Part shown: positions 35,104-43,528 of the stretch, piece after piece | How the letters are laid out: each line of letters begins with the position of its first letter | Numbering within the stretch: position 1 is the stretch's first letter | DNA from: Bacteroidota bacterium | GTDB taxonomy: Bacteria; Bacteroidota; Bacteroidia; Bacteroidales; Lentimicrobiaceae | Direction of reading: 5' to 3' | Assembly: GCA_023417935.1 (NCBI GenBank) | Contig: JAEZDY010000024.1 | Span: 186,001 to 250,000, forward strand | Length of the DNA stretch: 64,000 nucleotides | Notes under the pieces: model-generated | What the model was told of the DNA's origin: nothing | Seen by the model: the letters and a program-made list of their open reading frames with translations, nothing else | Databases searched by the model: none | Translations under genes and position numbers: made by a program

Positions 35104-36180
35104 ATGAAACTTGGAATTATTCTGGTGATCAATCCTAAAAACACTTCCTCAAGAATCGCTGTCTATAAGGATACTAAACTGTGTTTTTTAAAAACCATCC
35201 GCTATACCGATGAGCAAATTGCAGCATGTGGATCAATTCCCGGCCAGGTTGAAATGCGTAAGCAAGCCATTATGCGTGAGTTGAAGGAGAATGACATAAA
35301 TATCAATAAGCTTGAAATCGTAATTGCACGCGGCGGTTTGATTAAGCCAGTTAAGTCAGGAGTATATAAAGTGAATGATTTGCTTAAGGAGGATCTTCTA
35401 AAAGGAGTAATGGGTATTCACGCAACCAATCTGGGCGGTATAATTGCATCTGATATTGCTGCATTGAATAATGCCCTTCCTTTAATTGCTGACCCTGTTG
35501 TTGTTGATGAACTCTCTGACGTTGCACGCATATCTGGTCATCCACTGTTTGAGCGTAAGTCAATTTTTCATGCACTTAATCAAAAAGTAGTGGCAAGAAA
35601 ATATGCTAAAGCTATTAACCGAAAGTATGAAGATCTTCAATTGTTGGTTGTACATGCTGGTGGTGGTGGAATATCGATCGGTGCTCATAAAAATGGTCTT
35701 GTTATTGATACTAATCAGGCTTTTGATGGCGATGGGCCCTTTTCAATGGAGAGATCAGGAAGCTTGCCGGTTGGCGATCTTATCAGATTATGCTACAGTG
35801 GGCAATATACAGAAAAGCAGGTTATGGAAATGGTCACATTAAAGGGTGGTTTAAGTGCTTACCTTGGAACAACAAGCTTATCCACTGTAGAACAAAGAAT
35901 AACCAATGGAGATGAGCGGGCTGCATTTATAATTCATGCCATGGCTTATCAGGTTGCAAAAGAAGTAGGTGCAATGTGCACAGTTTTGGAAGGCAAACCT
36001 GATGTAATAATTTTATCGGGTGACCTGTTTCAGTACTCCTCATTCACAAACCAGCTTATACCAAGGATAGATAAAATTTCACCAGTTTCTGTTTACCCTA
36101 ATGAAGATGAGATTGATGCACTCGCACAGGATGCCATTGGTGTAATGAAAGGTGAAATCGAAGTTTTAGAATACCAATAG
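35104..36180 (+). CDS. Divergent butyrate kinase paralogue
   Basis: Same 358-residue length as buk at 6.4 kb and clearly homologous end to end, but altered at several catalytic loops. The first phosphate loop reads NPKNTSSR (canonical NPGSTSTK; Gly12 to Lys and Lys17 to Arg). The second reads VHAGGGGISIGAH with one extra glycine. The adenosine loop reads LSGDLFQYS in place of LTGGVAHG (Gly307 to Asp). The substrate Arg (ARGGLIKP), Asp (ADPVVVDEL) and second Arg (MERSGSLP) are kept. It may be a kinase with changed specificity or an inactive homologue. No ptb is adjacent. The frame is intact, so it is not a pseudogene. Its last codons are the first unit of a 44-bp tandem array. Confidence 0.85.
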   Translation: MKLGIILVINPKNTSSRIAVYKDTKLCFLKTIRYTDEQIAACGSIPGQVEMRKQAIMRELKENDININKLEIVIARGGLIKPVKSGVYKVNDLLKEDLLKGVMGIHATNLGGIIASDIAALNNALPLIADPVVVDELSDVARISGHPLFERKSIFHALNQKVVARKYAKAINRKYEDLQLLVVHAGGGGISIGAHKNGLVIDTNQAFDGDGPFSMERSGSLPVGDLIRLCYSGQYTEKQVMEMVTLKGGLSAYLGTTSLSTVEQRITNGDERAAFIIHAMAYQVAKEVGAMCTVLEGKPDVIILSGDLFQYSSFTNQLIPRIDKISPVSVYPNEDEIDALAQDAIGVMKGEIEVLEYQ

Positions 36181-36332
36181 GGAGATTTCATAAGCTGTGA
36201 ATTGAAGTTTTAGAATACCAATAGGGAGATTCCATAAGCTGTGAATCGAAGTTTTACAATACCAATAGGCAGATTTCATAAGGAGTGAATTGAAGTTTAT
36301 GAATATCTGTTGGGAGATTTGATCTGGAGTTG
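36157..36332. repeat. 44-bp tandem array starting in the last codons of buk2
   Basis: Four 44-bp units start at 36157, 36201, 36245 and 36289. Units 1 and 2 differ at 2 positions, unit 3 at 4 from unit 1, and unit 4 is degenerate. Unit 1 codes for the last seven residues and stop of the kinase (IEVLEYQ) plus 20 bp after it; the other units repeat the stretch as non-coding DNA. No spacers lie between units, so it is not a CRISPR array. Confidence 0.9.
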
Positions 36333-36412
36333 AAATTACTCTTGGATTAAAATGCTTTAAGATCAGAATCCTGATAAAGAGGTAGCTTCAGATAAGATTG
36401 AAAAAAAATAAG

Positions 36413-36420
36413 TACCTTTG
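36413..36420 (+). promoter_or_regulatory. Probable -7 box of gldE
   Basis: TACCTTTG, exact TAnnTTTG, 44 bp before the TTG start. The upstream element is unclear. Confidence 0.45.
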
Positions 36421-36464
36421 TATTCATGATTTATTAATCAGGTACTCACTAATTTAAAATAGTT

Positions 36465-37823
36465 TTGGAAGACCCTGGTCCTCATTTTTATCAAACGTTA
36501 TTGGCACTGCCGGTTAACATAATGGCCAACGGAGTTGTAAATGTCGAACTCATAGCCGGAATAATAATATTAATAGTTCTTCTGTTCATGTCGGGTGCAG
36601 TAAGTGCTTCTGAAATAGCTTTCTTTTCTCTTTCACAATTTCAACTCGATAATCTTAAAAGAAGCGATAACCAAAGGGGCAGAATTCTTATTCTCCTACT
36701 AGAAAATCCTAAGAGATTACTCGCAACAATATTAGTAGCCAACATTATAATAAATGTTGCAATTGTTATACTGGCATCCCTGTTTATATTCACCGTCTTT
36801 GGTTTTTCCACGGTTTCAATTACCGGTGTATTAATTGAGGTTATTGTGTTATCAGCACTTATTCTTTTATTTGCTGAAATTATACCAAAAATCTATGCAA
36901 CAAACCATAACATGCGGGTGGCATGTCTCATGTCGCGATCATTATTGTTTGCTCAACAATTGCTATATCCGTTAAGCTCACTTTTGGTTAATTCAACTAA
37001 TTTGATTGACAGGAGAATTATCCACAAAGGACACAATATTACAATGGATGAGCTTTCAGAAGCTTTAGATTTAACAGAATCGCAAGGGAGCTCTCCTGAT
37101 GAAGAGCGTAAGATTTTAAAGGGAATTATTAAGTTCGGGGATATTGCGGTACGTGAAATTATGCGACCTAGGGTTGATGTTACAGCTATTGATGATTCCG
37201 CAAATTTCTTTGATTTGTTGGGGATCATCAATGAATCAGGCTATTCAAGAATCCCTATTTTCACTGATAACCTCGATAATGTAACTGGAATCCTTTATAT
37301 CAAGGATCTCATTCCTCACATACGTGAATCTTCAGAATTTGCATGGCAACCATTACAGCGACCCGCCTTCTTCGTGCCTGAAAATAAGAGAATCAATGAT
37401 TTGTTGCAGGAGTTTCAGGCAAAGAAAATTCATCTCGCCATTGTTGTTGATGAATATGGTGGCACATCAGGCATAGTAACACTAGAGGACATATTGGAGG
37501 AAATTGTTGGAGAGATCAATGATGAATTTGATAGTGAGATTGATGAGGTACACCATTCAAAGATTGATAATAATACATATATTTTTGAAGGAAAAACCTT
37601 ATTGAACGACTTCTGCAAAGTAATTGGCGTAGACGACCGTATTTTCCAGGATATTAAAGGTGAATCTGATACGCTTGCCGGGCTGGTTCTTGAAATGGCT
37701 GGAAGAATACCTGATGTTACTGAACAATTCTACTTTGATAATTTTACCTTTAAACCTGAAATTGTTGATAAGAGAAGTATTAAAAGGATAAAGGTTACCT
37801 TAAAGGAGGCAAAGGACGAGTAA
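36465..37823 (+). CDS. gldE: Gliding motility protein GldE (CNNM/CBS membrane protein)
   Basis: A 452-residue HlyC/CorC-type membrane protein: DUF21/CNNM domain with membrane helices (about 25-195), two CBS motifs (about 215-345, including SGYSRIPIF and VVDEYGGTSGIVTLEDILEEIVGEI), and the C-terminal CorC_HlyC domain (about 360-448). In F. johnsoniae gldE lies beside gldD and supports gliding and type IX secretion. The TTG start is favoured because EDPGPHFY resembles the DPxP opening of GldE proteins and no ATG precedes the first membrane segment; an internal ATG (residue 20) is the alternative. Confidence 0.88.
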   Translation: MEDPGPHFYQTLLALPVNIMANGVVNVELIAGIIILIVLLFMSGAVSASEIAFFSLSQFQLDNLKRSDNQRGRILILLLENPKRLLATILVANIIINVAIVILASLFIFTVFGFSTVSITGVLIEVIVLSALILLFAEIIPKIYATNHNMRVACLMSRSLLFAQQLLYPLSSLLVNSTNLIDRRIIHKGHNITMDELSEALDLTESQGSSPDEERKILKGIIKFGDIAVREIMRPRVDVTAIDDSANFFDLLGIINESGYSRIPIFTDNLDNVTGILYIKDLIPHIRESSEFAWQPLQRPAFFVPENKRINDLLQEFQAKKIHLAIVVDEYGGTSGIVTLEDILEEIVGEINDEFDSEIDEVHHSKIDNNTYIFEGKTLLNDFCKVIGVDDRIFQDIKGESDTLAGLVLEMAGRIPDVTEQFYFDNFTFKPEIVDKRSIKRIKVTLKEAKDE

Positions 37824-37949
37824 TGATTTCTGGTTATAAAGTCCCCTTCCTTTTCTTCCAGACTTACAAGTAGTCTCACTTTTTGACTTAATTTTCACTA
37901 ATCTGCTCTTTACTGGAAAACATACTGACTAATGTTTAATACTCGATCA

Positions 37950-38558
37950 ATGAATAAAAAGTCTTTTCTTAAAATGATGCAATCTAAAGTGGTACATTTC
38001 GGATTGATTATAGTGATCACAATGCTTTTAGCTTCTTGCAGTGATAATTATGTACCTAAACCAAGGGGATTCTTCAGAATTGACTTACCTGAGAGAGATT
38101 ATAAAGTACTGGACAGTGTTTTCCCTTATGTTTTTGAATATCCGGTGTATGCTACTATAAACAATGATCCGCATGCTCCTGACGAACCATATTGGATTAA
38201 TGTTGATTTTCCACGATTCAACGCCAGTGTGCATTTGAGTTATAAAAACGTAGATGGTGATCTTTCTAAATATACCGAGGACGCGCATTCATTGGTCATG
38301 AAACATATCCCGAAAGCTAGTTCAATAGAGGAGATAAGAATTGATAATCCTGTGAACCATGTTCACGGACTGGTTTATAATATTGAAGGCACTGGGGCTG
38401 CTTCACCTTACCAGTTTTATATAACTGACAGTACAAAACATTTTTTACGCGGCGCACTATACTTCAATACTTTGCCAAATAATGATTCTTTGGCACCAGT
38501 AATAGAATTTTTGAAAGAGGATATAATGCATTTATTGGAAACCGCTAGCTGGAAGTAA
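37950..38558 (+). CDS. gldD: Gliding motility lipoprotein GldD
   Basis: Essential gliding/type IX secretion lipoprotein in Flavobacterium. The sequence has a signal peptide with lipobox LLASC and the GldD hallmark YVPKPRGFFRIDLPERDY directly after it. About 200 residues, the usual length. The first ATG (37932) lies six codons up; I prefer MNKKSFLKMM for a normal basic lead. It follows gldE after about 125 bp. Its stop abuts that of the convergent MORN-type gene without a gap. Confidence 0.9.
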   Translation: MNKKSFLKMMQSKVVHFGLIIVITMLLASCSDNYVPKPRGFFRIDLPERDYKVLDSVFPYVFEYPVYATINNDPHAPDEPYWINVDFPRFNASVHLSYKNVDGDLSKYTEDAHSLVMKHIPKASSIEEIRIDNPVNHVHGLVYNIEGTGAASPYQFYITDSTKHFLRGALYFNTLPNNDSLAPVIEFLKEDIMHLLETASWK

Positions 38559-40076
38559 TCATTCATCATATTCAGGGGTGATTTTAATACCGTCGTATCT
38601 CTTTTCTATCCCGTTTTGATAAGCAATTACTAATAGAACAATGCCATTCTGGTCATATTGTACCCAATCACCCGTGCGCATGCCCATAATATATTCACCC
38701 TGGTCTCTTTTTTTTCCGTCAGGCCAGTACCAAAGATGTTGTCCATTAGGGTTATCGTCAATGTATGAACCAACATAACTCAATTGACCATTGTCATAAT
38801 ATAATTTCCATTCCCCGTTTCGTTTACCGGCACGATACGTTCCTTCTTCCCTGATATCACCGTACTCATATTTCCAGAAACCTTCTTCCAGACCTTCAAT
38901 GTATTCACCTTGTACAACTACCTTTCCATTCTCATTGTACTCAGTATATAATCCTTCAGACAAGCCATTTCTATACGATTCCTCTCTCAAAACTGTGCCA
39001 TCATCATAATACCATTTCCAGGGACCTTCAGCGTTTCCCTGATTATTATAGTTGCCCTCTTGTTCAATGCTGTTGTTTGGGTGATAAAAACGCCACCTGC
39101 CAATCCGGTTGCCAAGACTGTACATTCCTTCGGATCTTAAATTTCCATCCTCATAATACTCTTTCCATGCACCATCTCTCACACCTTCATCGTCAATGAT
39201 ACCCTCTGATATCATCTTGCCATTCCTAAAAATATATGATGCTATAACCCGACCAGCGCTATCATAATCGCGCCTGATTCCTTCAGGTGTATTACCTTTG
39301 TAACTGGCTACTGTTTTGGGTTTGCCATTCGGATAATAGTCGGTTTTAACGTCGAGTTTAACAATTTCAGGTGTTTCTTCTTGCCTTTCATCATTTACAT
39401 ACTTGGCAATATCAAGCAACATTCCCTTTTCATCGTACTCTTTAAAATAGCCATTTCTCTTATCATCACGATAAATTCCTTCAAGCTTTAATTTCCCATC
39501 CGAATAAAAGTACTTCCACCTACCTTGTTTAAGTCCGTTTTTATCAACACGATTGATATTCTCCCTGTCAATGACCAACCCTCTTCTATATTCAACTAAT
39601 GTAATGATAGTTCCATCGGGTGCATATTCACGTGCTGTTCCTTCTTCCAATCCATTATTAAAATTTACAGTCCGTTTTATACTCCCATCAGTATAAAAGC
39701 TAACTGTTAAGCCATGCTTAATATCATCTGAAAAATTCTCTTCCAGTACTTCATCTTTTCTGAAGGTGCGCCTTATACCATCTTTTTTGCCTTCCTTATA
39801 GTTGATTTGTAAAACTAGTTGGGCAGAATCATTGTAGAAGTTCCATGTGCTATCAAGTTCAAAGTTAACTCTGTTGCCTTCAGCAATAAGAATCCCTTTC
39901 TCATTATAAGTTTTCCAATATCCATCGGGTTTGCCTTCCCTCATAATCCCTTCACTTGCAATAACGCCATTAGAATGAAAGAATTTATTCGGTCCGTCAG
40001 GTATAACTGTATTATCCTGTGCTATGACCTGCAATGATACGATGCAAGCAATGAAGGCAGTTATGTATTTCACCAT
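38559..40076 (-). CDS. Exported MORN-type repeat protein (YwqK-like)
   Basis: A 505-residue exported protein with a signal peptide (about 1-19, IACIVSLQVIAQ). The rest is nearly all repeats of about 23 residues of the form G-x-W-x-x-Y-x-x-x-G-x-x-x-x-x-G-x-Y-x-x-G-x-x-x-G (for instance DGYWKTYNEKG, EGPWKWYYDDG, NGEWKLYYDNG, GDWVQYDQNG). This is the MORN_2/YwqK type, often called antitoxin in databases without proof. A beta-strand sheet scaffold outside the cytoplasm is likely. The partner is unknown, and the pairing with gldD is only convergent. Confidence 0.88.
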   Translation of the reverse strand: MVKYITAFIACIVSLQVIAQDNTVIPDGPNKFFHSNGVIASEGIMREGKPDGYWKTYNEKGILIAEGNRVNFELDSTWNFYNDSAQLVLQINYKEGKKDGIRRTFRKDEVLEENFSDDIKHGLTVSFYTDGSIKRTVNFNNGLEEGTAREYAPDGTIITLVEYRRGLVIDRENINRVDKNGLKQGRWKYFYSDGKLKLEGIYRDDKRNGYFKEYDEKGMLLDIAKYVNDERQEETPEIVKLDVKTDYYPNGKPKTVASYKGNTPEGIRRDYDSAGRVIASYIFRNGKMISEGIIDDEGVRDGAWKEYYEDGNLRSEGMYSLGNRIGRWRFYHPNNSIEQEGNYNNQGNAEGPWKWYYDDGTVLREESYRNGLSEGLYTEYNENGKVVVQGEYIEGLEEGFWKYEYGDIREEGTYRAGKRNGEWKLYYDNGQLSYVGSYIDDNPNGQHLWYWPDGKKRDQGEYIMGMRTGDWVQYDQNGIVLLVIAYQNGIEKRYDGIKITPEYDE

Positions 40077-40187
40077 TGAATCAGTAATTATTAGGGTTTA
40101 CTATTACTGTATTAATTTTCAAAGTTAAGTAATCATTAACTAAGAAACACTTTTTATAGACAAAGGTCTTTTGCAAATGACTTCGCT

Positions 40188-41168
40188 TTATTTTATCAGG
40201 TTTGCTTTTTTAGAAATATCCAGCATTTTCAAAATAGGTTTAGCGGCAAGCTCAATTGTTAAAGCGTCAAGCAGAATCTCAGGCTTTTCGGTTTGTAAAC
40301 TGGCATATATTTTTTCTAATGTGTTCATTTTCATAAACGGACAATCATTGCAATTGCATGTTTCATCAGATGGAACAACTATAAATTCCTTATCAGGACT
40401 TGCCTTTTTCATTTGATGAATTATCCCTGATTCTGTTGCAACTATATAACGTTTTGCATTGTCTTTCTTTGTATATTCCAGTAAAGCAGATGTTGAACCG
40501 ATAAAATCAGCCAACACTAAAATTGGTCCCCGGCATTCAGGATGCGCAATTAATTTAGCATCCGGATTTTGAAGCTTTAACTGTATCGTTCTTTCATCAG
40601 TCAACTGATTATGAACATGACAAGCACCATCCCAGAGTACCATGTTTCTTCCAGTTTGACTGTTAATATAGGCACCCAGATTTCTATCTGGTGCAAAAAT
40701 CAAAGGTTGGTTAGCAGGGAATGAATCAATAATTGCTTTTGCATTGCTTGAAGTACAAATTACGTCTGACATGGTTTTAATGGCTGCAGAGCAATTAATG
40801 TACGAAACAACCTTATGCCCCGGGTGTGCATCAATAAACGGTTTAAACGCCTCCGGAGGGCAGCTATCAGCCAATGAACAACCTGCATTCATATCAGGTA
40901 TCAAAACTTTCTTCTCCGGACTTAATATCTTTGCAGTCTCAGCCATAAAGTGTACGCCTGCAAAAACAATAATATCTGCTTTAGTTTCAGCTGCTTGTTG
41001 AGAAAGTTGCAAACTGTCGCCCACAAAATCTGCCAAATCCTGAATTTCAGGCACCTGGTAATAGTGTGCTAGTATGACAGCATTCTTTTGTATGCGCAGA
41101 TCATTTATTCGGGCTACTAACTCTGTGTTAGATATTTTGGAGGAAGACGTTTCAGTTAGGATTTCCAT
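40188..41168 (-). CDS. nadA: Quinolinate synthase
   Basis: Makes quinolinate from iminoaspartate and dihydroxyacetone phosphate for NAD synthesis, using a [4Fe-4S] cluster. The 326 residues show ILAHYYQVPEIQDLADFVGDS (about 32-52), and cysteines at 126 (YINCSA), 211 (HPECRGP) and a CNCNDC group (271-276) that supply the cluster ligands. NadB and NadC are not in the window. A 515-bp AT-rich gap separates its start from rpiB. Confidence 0.95.
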   Translation of the reverse strand: MEILTETSSSKISNTELVARINDLRIQKNAVILAHYYQVPEIQDLADFVGDSLQLSQQAAETKADIIVFAGVHFMAETAKILSPEKKVLIPDMNAGCSLADSCPPEAFKPFIDAHPGHKVVSYINCSAAIKTMSDVICTSSNAKAIIDSFPANQPLIFAPDRNLGAYINSQTGRNMVLWDGACHVHNQLTDERTIQLKLQNPDAKLIAHPECRGPILVLADFIGSTSALLEYTKKDNAKRYIVATESGIIHQMKKASPDKEFIVVPSDETCNCNDCPFMKMNTLEKIYASLQTEKPEILLDALTIELAAKPILKMLDISKKANLIK

Positions 41169-41683
41169 TTTTCACTTATTATCATTAATTATTTTAAAAT
41201 ATATTCATTAGTAATAATGACTCTGTTAGTTCTGTTGGTAAAAATGTCAATTTTTATTTGCAAAATTGATTCTTACCACTTTGTAAAGAACATACTAACA
41301 AGGTTAATGTCAATTGAGGTTTAACTTTCAATAGCTTGCAAATTTATTAACAATTGGTTGATAAAGTTTTTACCAGCTCATTTTAGCAAAAAAGTGTCCA
41401 AAAATTTAAAAGTTCATTGTTGATATAATCTTACAATTCGATGCTAACTTCTCAGTTTAATTAGTTTGACTCTTTATCGGGTACAAAAAGCATGATTTAC
41501 TAAAAGTTAATAACACTTTAGTTTAAAAATAAACAATCAAGCGTTAATAAGTTATACCCTCTTGAATAACAGTTAAATAGCAAATAATGCGCCAAAACTT
41601 TCGTTTAATTAAGTGGTTAATAGCTAAGCTATTTACTGTTCAGCTGGTTTTATAACTAAATTTGTCATTAAAAATTATCAACA
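41169..41683. other. 515-bp AT-rich intergenic region between nadA and rpiB
   Basis: No ORF of note. A probable -7 box for rpiB, TAAATTTG, lies at 41657-41664. The region is very rich in A and T with many TTAA and TTAAC words. I saw no hairpin with a T run, no DnaA-box cluster and no known riboswitch. It is the longest gap in the window and should hold the divergent promoters of nadA and rpiB. Confidence 0.55.
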
Positions 41684-42136
41684 ATGTGGAATAAAGAGAA
41701 GACTTTGGCATTAGCAAGTGATCACGCAGGTTTTTCACTCAAGGAATTTCTGGCTTCACGATTAAGCGAAGAAGGATATAAAGTTCATGATTTCGGAACT
41801 TATTCTGAAGAAAGCACTGATTATCCTGATTTTGCTCATCAGTTGGGAGCTGCTGTTAATAATGGTGTCTTTGAGAAAGGCATTGTAATGTGTGGTAGTG
41901 GTAATGGGGTTAATATGGTTGTTAACAAATATTCCGGTGTAAGAGGTGCATTATGTTGGAATAGTGAACAAGCGCAACTAACCAGACAACATAATGATGC
42001 AAATGTTATTTCTTTGCCAGCCAGATTTATTGAATTTGAAGAGGCCTGGAAAGCTGTTATTTTGTTTATTGAAACAGAATTTGAAGGTGGCAGGCACCAA
42101 AGAAGAGTTGATAAAGTTTCACAATGCTTAATCTAG
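41684..42136 (+). CDS. rpiB: Ribose-5-phosphate isomerase B
   Basis: Interconverts ribose-5-phosphate and ribulose-5-phosphate. The 150-residue LacA/RpiB protein has LASDHAG (Asp13, His14), the catalytic Cys70 in MCGSGNGVNM, and HNDANV (His103) on the phosphate side. Followed 4 bp later by the LutB-like gene, so they are probably co-transcribed. Confidence 0.93.
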   Translation: MWNKEKTLALASDHAGFSLKEFLASRLSEEGYKVHDFGTYSEESTDYPDFAHQLGAAVNNGVFEKGIVMCGSGNGVNMVVNKYSGVRGALCWNSEQAQLTRQHNDANVISLPARFIEFEEAWKAVILFIETEFEGGRHQRRVDKVSQCLI

Positions 42137-42140
42137 ATTA

Positions 42141-43523
42141 GTGGAATCAAGTAAAACATTTAAAGCAGCTTCAATAACAGCTTCTGCTTCGGTTGAGCGT
42201 CAAAATATTCTTGAAGATAACACATCAAGGTATAAACGTACTGTTGACAGAGCAGTCTTACAATATTCAAATTTAGAACTTGCCAGAAAAAGAGCAGGTT
42301 TTATCAGGCATAAAGGAATTAATGGGCTTGAGAAATACCTGATTGAGTTTGAAGCTAATCTTGAAAGAAATGGAGGAAAGGTTATTTGGGCTCAGGATGC
42401 TGAAGAAGCTGTTAAGCAAATCATTGCAATAATAAAAAAGTGTGGTGCGAAACAGATTATTAAGTCTAGTTCAATAGTTACAGAAGAGATTGAGTTAAGG
42501 GATGAGCTTAAGATAGAGAATCTGGATTATGCTGAAGTAAATCCAGGGGAGTTCATACTTAATGAATTTGATGAGGAACCCCGTCACTTGTCATCGATAC
42601 TTATTCATAAAAGTCATGATGAAATCACTGCCCGCTTGAGTGAAAAGTACAAAATATCTGCAAAAACCGGTGCCATAGAAATACACGATATAATTAGGAA
42701 GAACTGCCGTGAAAATTTTGAAAATTCAAGTGTTTCAATAACAGGGGTAAACTTTCTTATAGCAGATACCGGTTCAGTTTGCTTATCTGAAAATACTGCC
42801 GACGGAGTCATAAGTAGCGTTATGCCTAAGATTCAAATAATGATTGCCGGTATTGATAAAATAATACCCTCAATTATGAATTTGGATGTTTTACTTCCAT
42901 TGTATTCTACTTATAGTACAGGCGAAAAGCTAAAAGCATATAATACTATAATCAGTGGACCGCGCCAGGAAAATGAAAATGATGGGCCAAATGAAATGTA
43001 TGTCGTTATACTTGATAATGGAAGAACCAATTTATTAGAACAGAAGTTGCAGCGTCGTGCCCTCAGTTGTATTGAGTGTGGTGCATGTCAGAATGTTTGT
43101 CCCGTTTATCAGAAAATTGGAGGCGAAACTTATAACACCCTTTACACCGGACCTATAGGATCAATTACTACTCCATGGCTGAAAGGTGTTGAGGACTATA
43201 TACATCTTAGCTATGCAAGCACTTTATGTGGAAAATGCACAGAAGTTTGCCCAGTAAACATAAACCTTCACGAGCAGCTTTTATACAACAGAAGTGATGC
43301 CGTACGGATGAATATTCATTCCTTACCAGAAAAAATGTCCATGATTGGCTGGCATAGGATTTTGAAAAGTAGAAAAATGATGGAGTGGGGCAGTTCAAAG
43401 TGGAAGAACATCACGCTTAGATATGTATACGGAGGAAAGTGGGGAAAAGATCGGGCATTGCCACAAATCAGTGAAAAGAGTTTCAAACAGCTTTGGGAAG
43501 AACGAAGAGAAGGCGCCAGATAA
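42141..43523 (+). CDS. lutB: LutB/LldF-like iron-sulfur protein
   Basis: A 460-residue protein of the lactate-utilisation B family. N-terminal LUD domain (about 60-290, with ITGVNFLIADTGSVCLSEN), then a ferredoxin-like region with two [4Fe-4S] motifs, CIECGACQNVCP (about 309-320) and CGKCTEVCP (about 362-370), and the C-terminal helical tail. In known sets LutA, LutB and LutC oxidise L-lactate. Neither lutA nor lutC is next to it, and I see none elsewhere in the window. The GTG start at 42141 is the only reasonable one, 4 bp after rpiB. Confidence 0.9.
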   Translation: MESSKTFKAASITASASVERQNILEDNTSRYKRTVDRAVLQYSNLELARKRAGFIRHKGINGLEKYLIEFEANLERNGGKVIWAQDAEEAVKQIIAIIKKCGAKQIIKSSSIVTEEIELRDELKIENLDYAEVNPGEFILNEFDEEPRHLSSILIHKSHDEITARLSEKYKISAKTGAIEIHDIIRKNCRENFENSSVSITGVNFLIADTGSVCLSENTADGVISSVMPKIQIMIAGIDKIIPSIMNLDVLLPLYSTYSTGEKLKAYNTIISGPRQENENDGPNEMYVVILDNGRTNLLEQKLQRRALSCIECGACQNVCPVYQKIGGETYNTLYTGPIGSITTPWLKGVEDYIHLSYASTLCGKCTEVCPVNINLHEQLLYNRSDAVRMNIHSLPEKMSMIGWHRILKSRKMMEWGSSKWKNITLRYVYGGKWGKDRALPQISEKSFKQLWEERREGAR

Positions 43524-43528
43524 AGAAT

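Noticed and set aside
35104..36180. Second butyrate kinase as a pseudogene
   Set aside because: The frame is full length, most of the fold and the substrate residues are kept, and there is no frameshift or internal stop.
36157..36332. Possible CRISPR array
   Set aside because: The 44-bp units adjoin each other without unique spacers, and no cas gene is in the window.
41169..41683. Replication origin in the AT-rich gap
   Set aside because: No cluster of DnaA boxes (TTATnCACA) and no dnaA or dnaN nearby; the parS sites point to the other end of the window.
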